The notes: generated by a model not told the origin, from the sequence alone. A stretch of 64,000 nt of DNA from Natronococcus roseus (GCF_043677095.1 NZ_JBHLJR010000006.1:248001-312000); one strand, 5' to 3'; counted from the stretch's first letter, positions 44,235-52,974 are shown. Numbers and translations are program-made.

Positions 44235-45353
44235 CTACCGTCGTCGCTCGCGAACCGTTCCGACGTTGATCGTCTCGATCCGGGACGCCGCCTCCCGAAC
44301 CGCCTGCTTCCACTTGGGCTCCTCGCGCACCTCGAGGTCCGCCCGGAGCCGCTCGTTCTCGTCCTCGAGGGTTCGGGTCCGGTGCTCGAGGTCGTCGACG
44401 CGGTCCTCGAGGTCGTACCGTCGGCTCCGGTGGGCCTCGAGGTCCTGGCGAAGCTTGTTTCGTTCGCGACGGAGCTCCTCGAGTTCCGCTCGGAGCCGCT
44501 CATTAGTGCGTCGGCTCCGGTCGAACTTCCGTTTCTGGACGGTGACCTCGTCGTCGTCTTCGGCGAGGGTGACCTCGTTCGATCGGGTCGCGTTGACGAC
44601 GGCGCCCACGAGCAGGATCATGCCGCCGAAGTACAGCCAGGTGAGCAACAGCAGGATGGCGCCGATCGCTCCCCCCGACTCGGAGTCGGCCGCCAGCGAG
44701 ACGTACACCTGGAACAGCGACTGGAGCGCGGCCCAGCCGACCGCGGCGACGGCGACCCCGGGGAGGATCTCGCGGACGGTAACCTCCATCTTGGGGAAGA
44801 AGTAGTACATCGGCATGAACGCGATCGAGAGCCCCACGATCAACAGGAGCGGGTTTATCAGGCCGAGAAACGGCACGTCCGGCAGGATCGCGAAGGCGAT
44901 CGTCGCCGCCGACGCGGCCACCAGCGCCAGGGTGATCGCGCCGAGGACGATGATTCCGTCACGAACCTCGCCGAGCAGGGAGCTCTCCGCGGTCGTCCCG
45001 TAGATCTCGGAGAACGCGGTGTCGAGCCCGCGGAAGATTTTCAACGACCCCCAGACGAGCGTGACGAGCCCGATGATCGACGCCCCTGCCGTCGCCGGTG
45101 ACTCCGTGAGGGCGTCCTCGAGCATGATCTGGCCGCTCTCGGGGAGGACTCCCTCGGTCGTCGCGGCGACGTCGGCCGCAAGCTGTTCGTCGCCGAGCAA
45201 CGAGACGAGAAAGAACAGGAGGACGAGCAGCGGAATCAACGAGATGAACGCGTGGTATGCGATGCTCGCAGCCATGAACGGAACGTTCTTCTCCTGGATT
45301 CCCGCCACGACCGATTTCGCGAACGGGACGGCACCCTGGGTGTCGCTGGACAT
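44235..45353 (-). CDS. YihY/BrkB family membrane protein with a C-terminal coiled coil
   Basis: 372 residues. Six membrane segments in the N-terminal 270 with family blocks MAASIAYHAFISLIPLLVLL, WGSLKIFRGLDTAFSEIYG and LLLLTWLYFGGMILLVGAVVNA. The last 100 residues are a charged coiled coil (RRTNERLRAELEELRRERN onward). The role is unknown; the family was wrongly linked to RNase BN in the past. Haloarchaeal members often carry such charged tails. Confidence 0.87.
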   Translation of the reverse strand: MSSDTQGAVPFAKSVVAGIQEKNVPFMAASIAYHAFISLIPLLVLLFFLVSLLGDEQLAADVAATTEGVLPESGQIMLEDALTESPATAGASIIGLVTLVWGSLKIFRGLDTAFSEIYGTTAESSLLGEVRDGIIVLGAITLALVAASAATIAFAILPDVPFLGLINPLLLIVGLSIAFMPMYYFFPKMEVTVREILPGVAVAAVGWAALQSLFQVYVSLAADSESGGAIGAILLLLTWLYFGGMILLVGAVVNATRSNEVTLAEDDDEVTVQKRKFDRSRRTNERLRAELEELRRERNKLRQDLEAHRSRRYDLEDRVDDLEHRTRTLEDENERLRADLEVREEPKWKQAVREAASRIETINVGTVRERRR

Positions 45354-45503
45354 ACGGTACGAATTCGCTCGAGGGGTGAAAGATCACCCGCTTGCACTGA
45401 CCGCCCGCGGTGGACGTAGGGGTCGAAGCACCCTCGCCGACTCGATTTGCTCCGCCGGACCCTCCGTATGGAGGGGGAACTGAGAAGTTATCTTTCCAGA
45501 TTC

Positions 45504-45520
45504 GCAAAAAATATTTTTGC
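45504..45520. promoter_or_regulatory. Palindrome upstream of dps
   Basis: GCAAAAA-ATA-TTTTTGC is a 7-3-7 inverted repeat just before the TATA-like TTTAAGAA (45531-45538). This is a likely operator for iron- or redox-responsive control of dps. Confidence 0.5.
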
Positions 45521-45563
45521 ATGGGGAAGGTTTAAGAACGAGGCGCCTGTATCGTGTAGTACG

Positions 45564-46109
45564 ATGAGCACCCAGAAGACCGTCCGTCAGCAGGCAGACG
45601 TCGTCGAGGAGAACGAGCTTCGGCTCGACCAGGAGAAGGCCGAGCAGGTCGTCGAGGCGCTGAACACGGAGCTGGCGAACGCGTACGTACTGTACCACCA
45701 GCTCAAGAAACACCACTGGGTCGTCGAGGGTGCGGAGTTCCTCCCGCTTCACAAGTTCCTCGAGGAGGCCTACGAACACGTCGAGGAGGGCGCCGACGTC
45801 ATCGCCGAGCGCGCCCAGGCGCTGGGCGGCGTTCCCGTCTCCGGTCCGTCGAACCAGGAGGCCCGCGCGACTGTCGAGTTCGAAGGGGAGGACGTCTACG
45901 ACGTCCGAACGATGTTCCAGAACGACCTCGAGATGTACGGCGACATCATCGAGTCGATGCGCGACAGCATCGAACTCGCCGAGAACCTCGGCGACTACGC
46001 GACCGCCGAGATCCTCCGCGAGATTCTCGTGACCCTGGAGGACGACGGCCACCACTTCGAGCACTACCTCGAGGACGACACGCTCGTCCTCGAAGAGGCG
46101 ACGAAGTAA
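45564..46109 (+). CDS. dpsA: Dps-type ferritin (halobacterial DpsA family)
   Basis: 181 residues. It protects DNA by oxidising and storing iron. The ferroxidase residues are in YHQLKKHHWVVEGAEFLPLHKFLEEAYEHVEEGADVIAER (key KKHHWVVEGAEFLPLHKFLE). The C-terminus ends in a Glu-rich helix with HHFEHYLED. The start MSTQKTVRQQADVVEENE at 45564 is typical of halophilic Dps. The promoter has a palindrome (45504-45520). Confidence 0.95.
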   Translation: MSTQKTVRQQADVVEENELRLDQEKAEQVVEALNTELANAYVLYHQLKKHHWVVEGAEFLPLHKFLEEAYEHVEEGADVIAERAQALGGVPVSGPSNQEARATVEFEGEDVYDVRTMFQNDLEMYGDIIESMRDSIELAENLGDYATAEILREILVTLEDDGHHFEHYLEDDTLVLEEATK

Positions 46110-46144
46110 CGGTCGACCGACGGTACGGCGACGGTACTCGCACT

Positions 46145-46158
46145 CGCGTTTTTTGCGC
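46145..46158 (+). terminator. T-run terminator after dps
   Basis: GCGTTTTTTGCGC, a T6 run within a short inverted repeat, lies 40 bases after the dps stop. Confidence 0.5.
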
Positions 46159-46215
46159 CCGTCAGAAGGAGAGAGCCCGCTCTCGACAGCTCGAGCGACG
46201 AGAGTGCCGGGGCCG

Positions 46216-46383
46216 TTACGGTTCGAGGTCGACGGCGCAGTCGGTCGCGATCCAGCCCTCTTTGTTGTCGCGTTCGGTGATTACGAGCTTGCCTGGGCGG
46301 GGTTCGTGACTGGAAACGACTGCGGCCGGCTCTTCGGTCGGTTCCTCGGTGTCCGTCTCCTCCCTGCGGGCGGGTACGTCCAT
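46216..46383 (-). CDS. Small 55-residue protein under a DtxR-type box
   Basis: Starts MDVPARREETDTEEPTEEPA (acidic linker) and ends with GKLVITERDNKEGWIATD and CAVDLEP. The C-terminal strand pattern resembles short haloarchaeal proteins in which a G-x-L-V-I...W-I motif precedes the stop; I cannot name the family. Its start is 10 bases from a perfect DtxR-like palindrome and a TATA box (complement of 46403-46413, TTTTATATTTA). It converges toward dps, so both may belong to an iron response. Confidence 0.65.
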   Translation of the reverse strand: MDVPARREETDTEEPTEEPAAVVSSHEPRPGKLVITERDNKEGWIATDCAVDLEP

Positions 46384-46392
46384 TACGAGGGA

Positions 46393-46406
46393 TTAGGTAG
46401 ACCTAA
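46393..46406. promoter_or_regulatory. DtxR/SirR/Idr-type metal regulator box
   Basis: TTAGGT-AG-ACCTAA is a perfect 6-2-6 palindrome matching the DtxR-family core (TTAGGTNAGCCTAA-like). It overlaps the TATA/start region of the 55-residue gene. A further half-site CCTAAG lies at 46426-46431. Confidence 0.6.
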
Positions 46407-46512
46407 ATATAAAAGGTTTTGGTCGGCCTAAGACCGTGGGAACGACAACATCTCGAGACGCGTTCTCCCGGTCGGGCGTACTTTCAAGCCTGATACCGTC
46501 GTAATCGCGCGT

Positions 46513-47049
46513 ATGGAGTTCGACGTCGTTCAGGGTGACATCGCCGAACAGTCCGCCGACGCGCTCGTCAACGCCGCCGGCACGAGCCTCGAGATGGGCT
46601 CGGGCGTCGCCGGCGCGCTCCGGCGCGGGGCCGGCGAGGAACTCAACGAGGCGGCCACCGAGAAAGGGCCAATCGATCTCGGGGAGGCGGTCGCGACCGA
46701 CGCCTACGACCTTGACGCCGAGTACGTCGTTCACGCCGCGGCGATGCCCCACTACGGTGAAGGACGGGCGAGCGAAGAGAGCATCCGCGACGCGACCCGC
46801 AACGCCCTCGAGACGGCCGACGAGCTGGGCTGTCGGTCGCTCGTGCTGCCGGCGCTCGGCTGCGGCGTCGCCGGGTTCGACCTCGAGGACGGCGTCGGGA
46901 TCATCGGCGAGGAGATCGACGGCTACGATCCCGGGTCGCTCGAGGACGTTCGACTCATCGGCTACAGCGACGAGGAGTACGACGCGATCCGGGCGGCGAC
47001 CGTGGAGGCGGCCGAATCGCAGCAAGACGAGAGCGAGGCCGATCGGTAG
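46513..47049 (+). CDS. Macro-domain protein (ADP-ribose binding)
   Basis: 178 residues. QGDIAEQSADALVNAAGTSL and the loop GVAGALRRGAG form the ADP-ribose site; LVLPALGCGVAGFD is the second phosphate loop. Such proteins remove ADP-ribose from proteins or process O-acetyl-ADP-ribose. The start MEFDVVQGDIA is clear. It is divergent from the 55-residue gene. Confidence 0.9.
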   Translation: MEFDVVQGDIAEQSADALVNAAGTSLEMGSGVAGALRRGAGEELNEAATEKGPIDLGEAVATDAYDLDAEYVVHAAAMPHYGEGRASEESIRDATRNALETADELGCRSLVLPALGCGVAGFDLEDGVGIIGEEIDGYDPGSLEDVRLIGYSDEEYDAIRAATVEAAESQQDESEADR

Positions 47050-47063
47050 TCACGACGCCGTAA

Positions 47064-48056
47064 TCACAGCGTCAGGTCGCGGATCTCGACCGCGTTGCCC
47101 TCCCCGACGCGGCCGATAACCTGCCCGTCGGTTTCGGCCACCAGCGACTCGGTTCGATCCGCCGGGAGCGCGACGACGAACCCCGTCCCCATGTTGAACG
47201 TGCGGTGCATCTCCTCGTCGGAGACGTCGCCCTCCTCCTGAACGAACTCGAAGATCGGCTGAGCCGGCAGCGGATCGTCGATCACGTACCGGCGCTCGCC
47301 CATCCGCGAGAGGTTGGTCCAGCCGCCGCCGGTGACGTGGGCCGCCGCGCGGACGTCGTGGTCGCGCATCGGCTCGAGCAGGTCGGTGTAGATCCGGGTC
47401 GGTCGCAGCAGCTCCTCGCCGATCGACACCTCGGGGTTCAGCGGGAACGAATCCGCGTACTCGTGGTCGCGGGTGACGGCCTCCCGAGCCAGCGTCAGCC
47501 CGTTCGAGTGGATCCCGTTCGAGGGGAAGCCGACGAGCGCGTCGCCGACCGCCGCTTCGCCCTCGAGGATCTCGTCTTTCCCGGTGAGGCCGGCGCAGGT
47601 CCCCGCGAGGTCAAAGCCCGTGACGACCTCGGGCATCACGGCCGTTTCGCCGCCGAGCAGCGTGAGGTCAGCCTCCTCGAGGCCCACCGCGAGCCCCTCG
47701 CCGATCTCGTTCGTGAGGTCGTCGTCGGGCTCGTCGATCGCGAGGTAGTCGACGAAGGCGACGGGCTCGACCCCCGCCGCGACCAGATCGTTGACGTTCA
47801 TCGCGATGCAGTCGATTCCGATCGTCGAGAAGTCCTCGATCGCCTCGGCGACGAGCAGCTTGGTGCCGACGCCGTCGGTCGCCAGCGCGAGGTACCGATC
47901 GCCGATGTCGAGCAGACCGGCGTACTCGGTCGTCAGGTCGCTGCCGAACGCCTCGAGCAAGGCCGCCGTCGCATCCTCGCTGGCCTCGATATCGACGCCG
48001 GTGTCGGCGTAGGTGAGTTCGTCCCCCTCGCTCCCGTCCTCGTCGTGGTCCGTCAT
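47064..48056 (-). CDS. purM: Phosphoribosylformylglycinamidine cyclo-ligase
   Basis: 330 residues. AIR synthase, step five of purine synthesis. YADTGVDIEASEDATAALLEAF begins the PurM fold (key DTGVDIEASEDA); LALATDGVGTKLLVAEA is the ATP site, and GGETAVMPEVV and HVTGGGWTNLSRM are conserved. It is a stand-alone gene, not in a large purine operon. Confidence 0.94.
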   Translation of the reverse strand: MTDHDEDGSEGDELTYADTGVDIEASEDATAALLEAFGSDLTTEYAGLLDIGDRYLALATDGVGTKLLVAEAIEDFSTIGIDCIAMNVNDLVAAGVEPVAFVDYLAIDEPDDDLTNEIGEGLAVGLEEADLTLLGGETAVMPEVVTGFDLAGTCAGLTGKDEILEGEAAVGDALVGFPSNGIHSNGLTLAREAVTRDHEYADSFPLNPEVSIGEELLRPTRIYTDLLEPMRDHDVRAAAHVTGGGWTNLSRMGERRYVIDDPLPAQPIFEFVQEEGDVSDEEMHRTFNMGTGFVVALPADRTESLVAETDGQVIGRVGEGNAVEIRDLTL

Positions 48057-48113
48057 GGCTCAACGACTGCGTGGGGCGAGCAAAAGATCACCGGTCCCCG
48101 GAAGGGAACGACC

Positions 48114-48749
48114 TCATCCGAACAGCGCCGGAAAGCCGAAGACGACGTAAAAGCCCGCCAACAGCAACAGGCTCAGCCCGAAGACGGCCCCGAAGATCGG
48201 TTTGTTCCACTCGAGGACCGACTTCCCGTCGAGCGGACCGAACGGGATCATGTTGAACGCGGCCAGGAAGAGGTTGATCAACACGCCGAGATGGCCGACG
48301 AGTCCGATAATGCCTGGAAACAGCATCAGCGGGAGGAACAGCAGCGCGAGCAGGTGGTTGGTCACCGGTCCCGCGAGCGCGATCAGGCCGTTCTCCCGGA
48401 CCGTGATCCGGCCCCGGTGGTAGACCGCACCCGGCGCGGCGAAGAGGAAGCCGATCAGGGCACTCATGATCGCTAAAAATAGCATCTGGTAGTCGGCGCG
48501 AAACTCCGCGGTCTGGCCGTGTTCGATCGCGACGACCTTGTGGGCGAGCTCGTGGAGCAGGAAGGCGACGCCGACGGTGACGAAGCTCAGCCCGATCATC
48601 GTGAGGAACCAACCGAGTTCGATGTCGAAGCGGTGGATCGGCGCCAGCAACAGCGCGAACGCGACGCTCAGGGCGACCCACGCCACGGCGAGGTCGAACA
48701 GCTCCTTGTCGCTGAACGTCAGCTCCGACGTTCGACTCGAGTAACTCAC
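48114..48749 (-). CDS. M50-family membrane metalloprotease
   Basis: 211 residues from a GTG start (VSYSSRTSELTFSD). Zn motif HELAHK (FLLHELAHKVVAIEHG) and the C-terminal NMIPFGPLDG loop of site-2-type proteases. About five membrane segments. The GTGA overlap with the upstream TraB-like gene (4 bases) means coupled translation. It may process membrane-bound signal proteins in partnership with the TraB protein. Confidence 0.88.
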   Translation of the reverse strand: MSYSSRTSELTFSDKELFDLAVAWVALSVAFALLLAPIHRFDIELGWFLTMIGLSFVTVGVAFLLHELAHKVVAIEHGQTAEFRADYQMLFLAIMSALIGFLFAAPGAVYHRGRITVRENGLIALAGPVTNHLLALLFLPLMLFPGIIGLVGHLGVLINLFLAAFNMIPFGPLDGKSVLEWNKPIFGAVFGLSLLLLAGFYVVFGFPALFG

Positions 48750-50515
48750 GCCACCACCCCGCGGATGAGCTCGAGGCTGTTCTCGGCGCCCCGAATCAGC
48801 TCGCTCATCAGCGCGTCGACGCCGCCGATCTCGGGTGCGAGCCACGGGATGACGACGATGAAAAAGAGGAACGTGGCGATCATGCTTCCGATGTTCGTCA
48901 GCGCGACGATCATGATCAGCCGGAACAGCGGGACGTCGAACATCTCCTCGATCGCCTCGCCCATCGGGCGGTCGGCGTCGCCGATGATCTCGTTGAGCTG
49001 CTGGACGTCCCGGACGTTGACCGGGCGGTACTTGAGCTCGACGTAGCCGGCGAACCAGCCCGGCGCCAGCAGCGGGTTGATGCTCGTGAGCCAGGCGACC
49101 GACCCCCCGACGCCGGCGCTGATCCAGCGGGCGCCGGCCAGCCGGGCCAGCGCGAACGCGAAGATCCCGTTGAACGCGAACCACGCCAGGAACAGCTGCA
49201 GGAGGAACGTGTTCTGGACCCCCGCCATGATCAGCAGGAAGAAGAAGCCGACGAAGGCGAACATCACCAGGTAGCCGACGATCTTCACCGGCGAGAACCG
49301 CCGCCCCGACGCGGTGCCGGTCAGCGACTCCATCGGCGGCAGTTCCTGTGGATTCTCGAGGTAGCGCTCGATACCGGCCTTGTGGCCCGCGCCCACGACG
49401 GCGACGACGTGGTACCCCTGCTCGCGGAGTCCGTGGAGCTTGTGGGCGATGTAGGCGTCGCGTTCGTCGATCAGGGCCTCGGCCCCGCGGGGGCTGAACC
49501 GGCGGAACTCCTCCATCATCGCGGCGACGACGTCGCCGTCGGTCATCTCCTCGATGTCGATCTCGTCTAACTCCTCGGTGTCTTCGGCGAGCCCGTCGAG
49601 GACGAAGCCGACGACGGCGCCGAGGGAGACGCCGATCCCGAGTCCCGCAACCGCGCCGACGCCGCCGCGAACGGCGTAGCCGCCCCAGTTCTCGAAGCTC
49701 CCCGGGGAGAGCGGGCCGATCCCGGTTCCGGTCGCGACCAGCGCGAGACAGCCGACGACCCCGAGGACGGCTCCCGCGAGCAAGCGCAGCGAGAAGCCGC
49801 TGACGAGTCCGCCGGCGGAGCGACCGGCCGACTCGAGGGAAGGCAGGAAGATCAGCCCGACGAGCAGTCCGCCGACGATCCCGACTCCGCCCGCGCCGAC
49901 GTACTGCAGGGTCGCGGGATCGGTGATCCCCAGGGCGAGCAGGTCGCCGAGGCCGAACGCCGGTGCGAGAAAGGCGCCGAAGACGAGCCCGAAGAACGCG
50001 CCGAGCGCCGCGCCGAAGGTGAGCCCGATCGTCCGCGGGTCGGTGACGCCGAGCGCGAGCCCGCCGACCATCTTGAGCTTCTCGGCGAACGACAGCCGCG
50101 TCCAGAACCGCTGGATCGTGATCTGGATGTCCCGATCGACCAGCGCGACGCCGCTGCCGTTTCGCTCGGCGGCCTCGATCGCGGCCCGCATGTCCGCGCC
50201 GGGCTCGATGTCGAACCGGCTGCCGAGCCGCGACTGGACGTACGAGAGCATCCAGTAAGCCAGAAACTGAAAGACGGTGTTACCCGAGAGCAGATCCTTC
50301 GCCTCGATATCGTCCGGGGCGCCGCCCTGCATCTGGCGGTATCGGTTCTCGTCCAGTTCGACGGCAACGACGTCCGGCTCCCGCTCGTCGACGGTCTCGT
50401 GGACCTCGTCGACGCTCGCCTTCGAGACGTGGGCGGTCCCGAGGACGTCGACGGAGCCCCGCCCCTCATCCGGGGTAGGGGGCTCCGGAACGTCGGCGTC
50501 GCCTGCATCACTCAT
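48746..50515 (-). CDS. TraB/PrgY family membrane protein
   Basis: 589 residues. The N-terminal domain (about 20-150) is TraB-like: VDVLGTAHVSKASVDEVHETV, then VVAVELDENRYRQMQGG. A Gly/Ala-rich membrane part (160-310) and a later membrane domain (about 390-560) follow. Archaeal members may act as proteases or pheromone-type peptide controllers. The start MSDAGDADVPEPP is chosen over the upstream GTG. A TATA-like complement of TTTTACC (near 50541) precedes it. It overlaps the M50 gene by 4 bases. Confidence 0.85.
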   Translation of the reverse strand: MSDAGDADVPEPPTPDEGRGSVDVLGTAHVSKASVDEVHETVDEREPDVVAVELDENRYRQMQGGAPDDIEAKDLLSGNTVFQFLAYWMLSYVQSRLGSRFDIEPGADMRAAIEAAERNGSGVALVDRDIQITIQRFWTRLSFAEKLKMVGGLALGVTDPRTIGLTFGAALGAFFGLVFGAFLAPAFGLGDLLALGITDPATLQYVGAGGVGIVGGLLVGLIFLPSLESAGRSAGGLVSGFSLRLLAGAVLGVVGCLALVATGTGIGPLSPGSFENWGGYAVRGGVGAVAGLGIGVSLGAVVGFVLDGLAEDTEELDEIDIEEMTDGDVVAAMMEEFRRFSPRGAEALIDERDAYIAHKLHGLREQGYHVVAVVGAGHKAGIERYLENPQELPPMESLTGTASGRRFSPVKIVGYLVMFAFVGFFFLLIMAGVQNTFLLQLFLAWFAFNGIFAFALARLAGARWISAGVGGSVAWLTSINPLLAPGWFAGYVELKYRPVNVRDVQQLNEIIGDADRPMGEAIEEMFDVPLFRLIMIVALTNIGSMIATFLFFIVVIPWLAPEIGGVDALMSELIRGAENSLELIRGVVA

Positions 50516-50631
50516 TAGGAGTGCCAACTCGTCGCCGACTTTTACCAGTATCGAAGGCCCGAATGAGATCTGTTCACAGCCGACGACGCGCTCCCGGCAG
50601 CCCTAACTTCCGAGGCGGGAAACTCCTGTCG

Positions 50632-51090
50632 ATGACCGACCTGCTAGAGACGCTGATCGAGAACCGCGAGATGGTCCAGCCCAACCACGCGAACATGCTC
50701 GAGGTCGCTCACGGGGGGAACGTGATGAAGTGGATGGACGAGGTCGGCGCGATGTCGGCGATGCGCTTTTCCGGCGAGACCTGCGTCACCGCCCGGGTCG
50801 ACCGGATGGACTTCGAGCGCCCGATCCCCGTCGGCGACACGGCCTACATCACCGCCTACGTATACGATGCCGGGACCTCGAGCGTGAAGGTTCGTCTGGT
50901 CACCGAGCGCGAGGATCTCCGAACCCGCGAGCGCGAGAAGACCACCGAATCGTACTTCGTCTACGTCGCGATCGACGACGAGAACCGACCGACGACCGTC
51001 CCGGAGCTAACCGTCGACAGCGAGACGGGAGAACGGCTCCGGCGGGACGCTCTCGACGGAGAAACCGACGGAAATAGCGACAAGAGCTAA
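50632..51090 (+). CDS. Acyl-CoA thioesterase (hotdog fold)
   Basis: 152 residues. LVQPNHANMLEVAHGGNVMKWMDEVGAMSAMRFSG is the hotdog helix with the catalytic region (key HGGNVMKWMDEVGAMSA), as in acyl-CoA hydrolases of the YciA/BFIT type. Strands TAYITAYVYDAGTSSVKVRL follow. It hydrolyses acyl-CoA to free acid plus CoA. The ATG at 50632 is the first that gives the family start. It is divergent from TraB. Confidence 0.88.
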   Translation: MTDLLETLIENREMVQPNHANMLEVAHGGNVMKWMDEVGAMSAMRFSGETCVTARVDRMDFERPIPVGDTAYITAYVYDAGTSSVKVRLVTEREDLRTREREKTTESYFVYVAIDDENRPTTVPELTVDSETGERLRRDALDGETDGNSDKS

Positions 51091-51114
51091 ACCGCTACTG
51101 CGCCAACCGTTCCC

Positions 51115-51447
51115 ATGGTCGAGCTGGAGACGGTCTTCGAGCTTCTGAGCGACGAACGCCGCAGGTACGCGCTGTACTACCTCTACGAGCGGAACGGCCC
51201 CGTCGCGGTCGAAAACGTCGTCGAGACGGTCGAGGAGTGGGAAGACGACGCCCCCGACGGGGATCCAGAGGGCGACTCCTTCGACGAGATCGCCCTGGAA
51301 CTCCAGCACGTCCACCTGCCGAAATCCGCGGAGGTGGAGTTCATCCAGTACGATCCGGACCGCAACGCCGTCCAGATCAACGGCTCGCCCCCCGAGTTCG
51401 ATGCGTTCGTGACGGTCGCGAAGCTCCTCGAGACGCCGGAGGAGTAG
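51115..51447 (+). CDS. DUF7344-like winged-helix protein
   Basis: 110 residues: LLSDERRRYALYYLYERNGPVAVENVVETV is a wHTH core and ALELQHVHLPKSAEVEFIQYDPDR the wing (key LELQHVHLPKSAEVEFIQYD). The same LVHVHLPKL pattern occurs in the histidine kinase at 30724. It is probably a transcription regulator. It starts 24 bases after the thioesterase stop and ends next to the HAD gene. Confidence 0.8.
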   Translation: MVELETVFELLSDERRRYALYYLYERNGPVAVENVVETVEEWEDDAPDGDPEGDSFDEIALELQHVHLPKSAEVEFIQYDPDRNAVQINGSPPEFDAFVTVAKLLETPEE

Positions 51448-51448
51448 G

Positions 51449-52228
51449 CTACAGTAGCCGCTCGACCTCGGCCAGCGACTCGAGGACGTGGTCGGGCTCG
51501 ACGCTCGCCGACTCGAGGGTCGCCTCGTCGGTGATTCCGGTGAGCACGAGCGCGGTCTCCATTCCGGCGCGCTCGCCCAGCGCGATATCTGTGTCGAGGC
51601 GGTCGCCGACGACGAGGACGTCCGCCGGGTCTGCGCCGAGCCGATCGATCGCCGCCTCGGCCGCGACGCTCGAGGGCTTGCCCAGGATCGCGTCGGGTTC
51701 GCGGCCGGCGACGGCGCCCATCGCCGCGAGGATCGCCCCCGAGCCCGGCATCAGCCCGTCGTCGACCGGGATCGTGGTGTCGGGGTCGGTTCCGTAGAAC
51801 TCGGTCCCGTTCTCGAGCGCCCGCAGCGACTCCCACAGCGTCCCGTAGGAGAAGTCGCTGTCGAACGAGCCCACGACGACGTCGGCCGCCTCGGGGTCGT
51901 CGGCGAGCGCGACGTTCGCGTCGGCCAGGATCGACTCGAGGCGATCGTCGCCGACCAGGTACACCGTCGCGTCGGGGTGGGTCGCGGCGAGGTACTCCGC
52001 CGAGACCGTCGCCGACGTCAGGACCTTTTCGGGCTCGACCGCGATTCCGTGGGGCTCGAGTTTCTCCCGGTAGTGGGCGCTGCCCCGCGTCGGGTTATTC
52101 GAGAAAAGCAATCGGTCGCAGCCGGCCCGGTCGAGGGCCGTCAGCCCGTCGGTCGCGCCCGGAAGGAGCGCCTCCCCCCGAACGATCGTCCCGTCGACGT
52201 CGAGGATCGCCGCCTCGTAGCCTGTCAT
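51449..52228 (-). CDS. HAD-superfamily phosphatase (NagD-like)
   Basis: 259 residues. HAD motif I AAILDVDGTIVRG, motif II SNNPTRGSA, cap domain, and motif III/IV GKPSSVAAEAAIDRLG and VVGDRLDTDIALGERAG. NagD-like enzymes remove phosphate from sugar or nucleotide phosphates. A GTG three bases upstream is an alternative start. Confidence 0.88.
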   Translation of the reverse strand: MTGYEAAILDVDGTIVRGEALLPGATDGLTALDRAGCDRLLFSNNPTRGSAHYREKLEPHGIAVEPEKVLTSATVSAEYLAATHPDATVYLVGDDRLESILADANVALADDPEAADVVVGSFDSDFSYGTLWESLRALENGTEFYGTDPDTTIPVDDGLMPGSGAILAAMGAVAGREPDAILGKPSSVAAEAAIDRLGADPADVLVVGDRLDTDIALGERAGMETALVLTGITDEATLESASVEPDHVLESLAEVERLL

Positions 52229-52306
52229 CACCGGACGTACGGGAAGAGCGCGGTTGAGTGTTCGGATCCGCGAGCTATCGGAGTCGCGAAAAGTCGGTGG
52301 TGTGAA

Positions 52307-52350
52307 CCGTTTCGGTTGGTACTACAACGGCAGGTACTTGACCGAAACGG
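52307..52350. promoter_or_regulatory. Inverted repeat upstream of the small export-like gene
   Basis: CCGTTTCGGT (52307-52316) pairs perfectly with ACCGAAACGG (52341-52350), and inner GTAC/GTAC adds to the stem. It lies 28-71 bases before the ATG at 52378: an operator or a leader hairpin. Confidence 0.45.
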
Positions 52351-52377
52351 GGCGTACCTCCGAGAAGAGGCGTTCGA

Positions 52378-52872
52378 ATGATGATTGCACCGCTGCTCGT
52401 CGACGTCGGGACAGCCCTCGAGGAATCGACGGGTATCGTCCAGTACGCGCTCGTGTTCCTGTTCGCGGCGATTCCGGTGGTCGAGATCCTCGTCGTCGTT
52501 CCGGTCGCGATCGGACTCGGGCTGAACCCGGTGATGACGGCCGTCGTCGCCTTCATCGGCAACGTCGGCTCGGTGTACGCGCTGATCCTGAGCTATCGAC
52601 GGCTGCTGGCGTGGTGGCAGAGCCGTACCGGGAGCGACGAGCCCAGCGACCGCTACGCACGAGCCCGTCGGCTCTGGGATCAGTACGGGCTTCCGGGCGT
52701 CTCTCTCGCTGGTCCGGTGATGACCGGCGTCCACATCGCCGCCCTGGTGGCCCTGCTCGCCGGCAGCCGGGGTCGGCTCGTCGCGACCTGGATGACTGCC
52801 GGAATCGCCGTCTGGACCGTCGTGCTGACGGTCACCTCGGTCGCCGGCTTCTCCGCGCTCGGAATCGTCTGA
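52378..52872 (+). CDS. Small multi-drug export family membrane protein
   Basis: 164 residues with four hydrophobic segments. FLFAAIPVVEILVVVPVAIGLGLNPV and VAFIGNVGSVYALILSY fit the small multidrug export (DUF/Pfam-type) family, with GLPGVSLAGPVMTGVHIAALVALLAG later. A charged loop lies at 80-103. Transport of any drug is unproven for haloarchaeal members. A stem-loop precedes it. Confidence 0.75.
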   Translation: MMIAPLLVDVGTALEESTGIVQYALVFLFAAIPVVEILVVVPVAIGLGLNPVMTAVVAFIGNVGSVYALILSYRRLLAWWQSRTGSDEPSDRYARARRLWDQYGLPGVSLAGPVMTGVHIAALVALLAGSRGRLVATWMTAGIAVWTVVLTVTSVAGFSALGIV

Positions 52873-52967
52873 TATGGTACCCTGTACCGGTTTTCGGAGC
52901 GACCGTGAGCCGTCTCGAAGTTGCTAGGGAAGCGAGTACGCGAGTCCGTACGATCTCTGTGGGAATC

Positions 52968-52974
52968 CTTATCC
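52968..52974 (+). promoter_or_regulatory. TATA-like box of the 156-residue acidic protein gene
   Basis: CTTATCC lies 27 bases upstream of the ATG at 52998, suiting a leaderless transcript. Confidence 0.4.
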
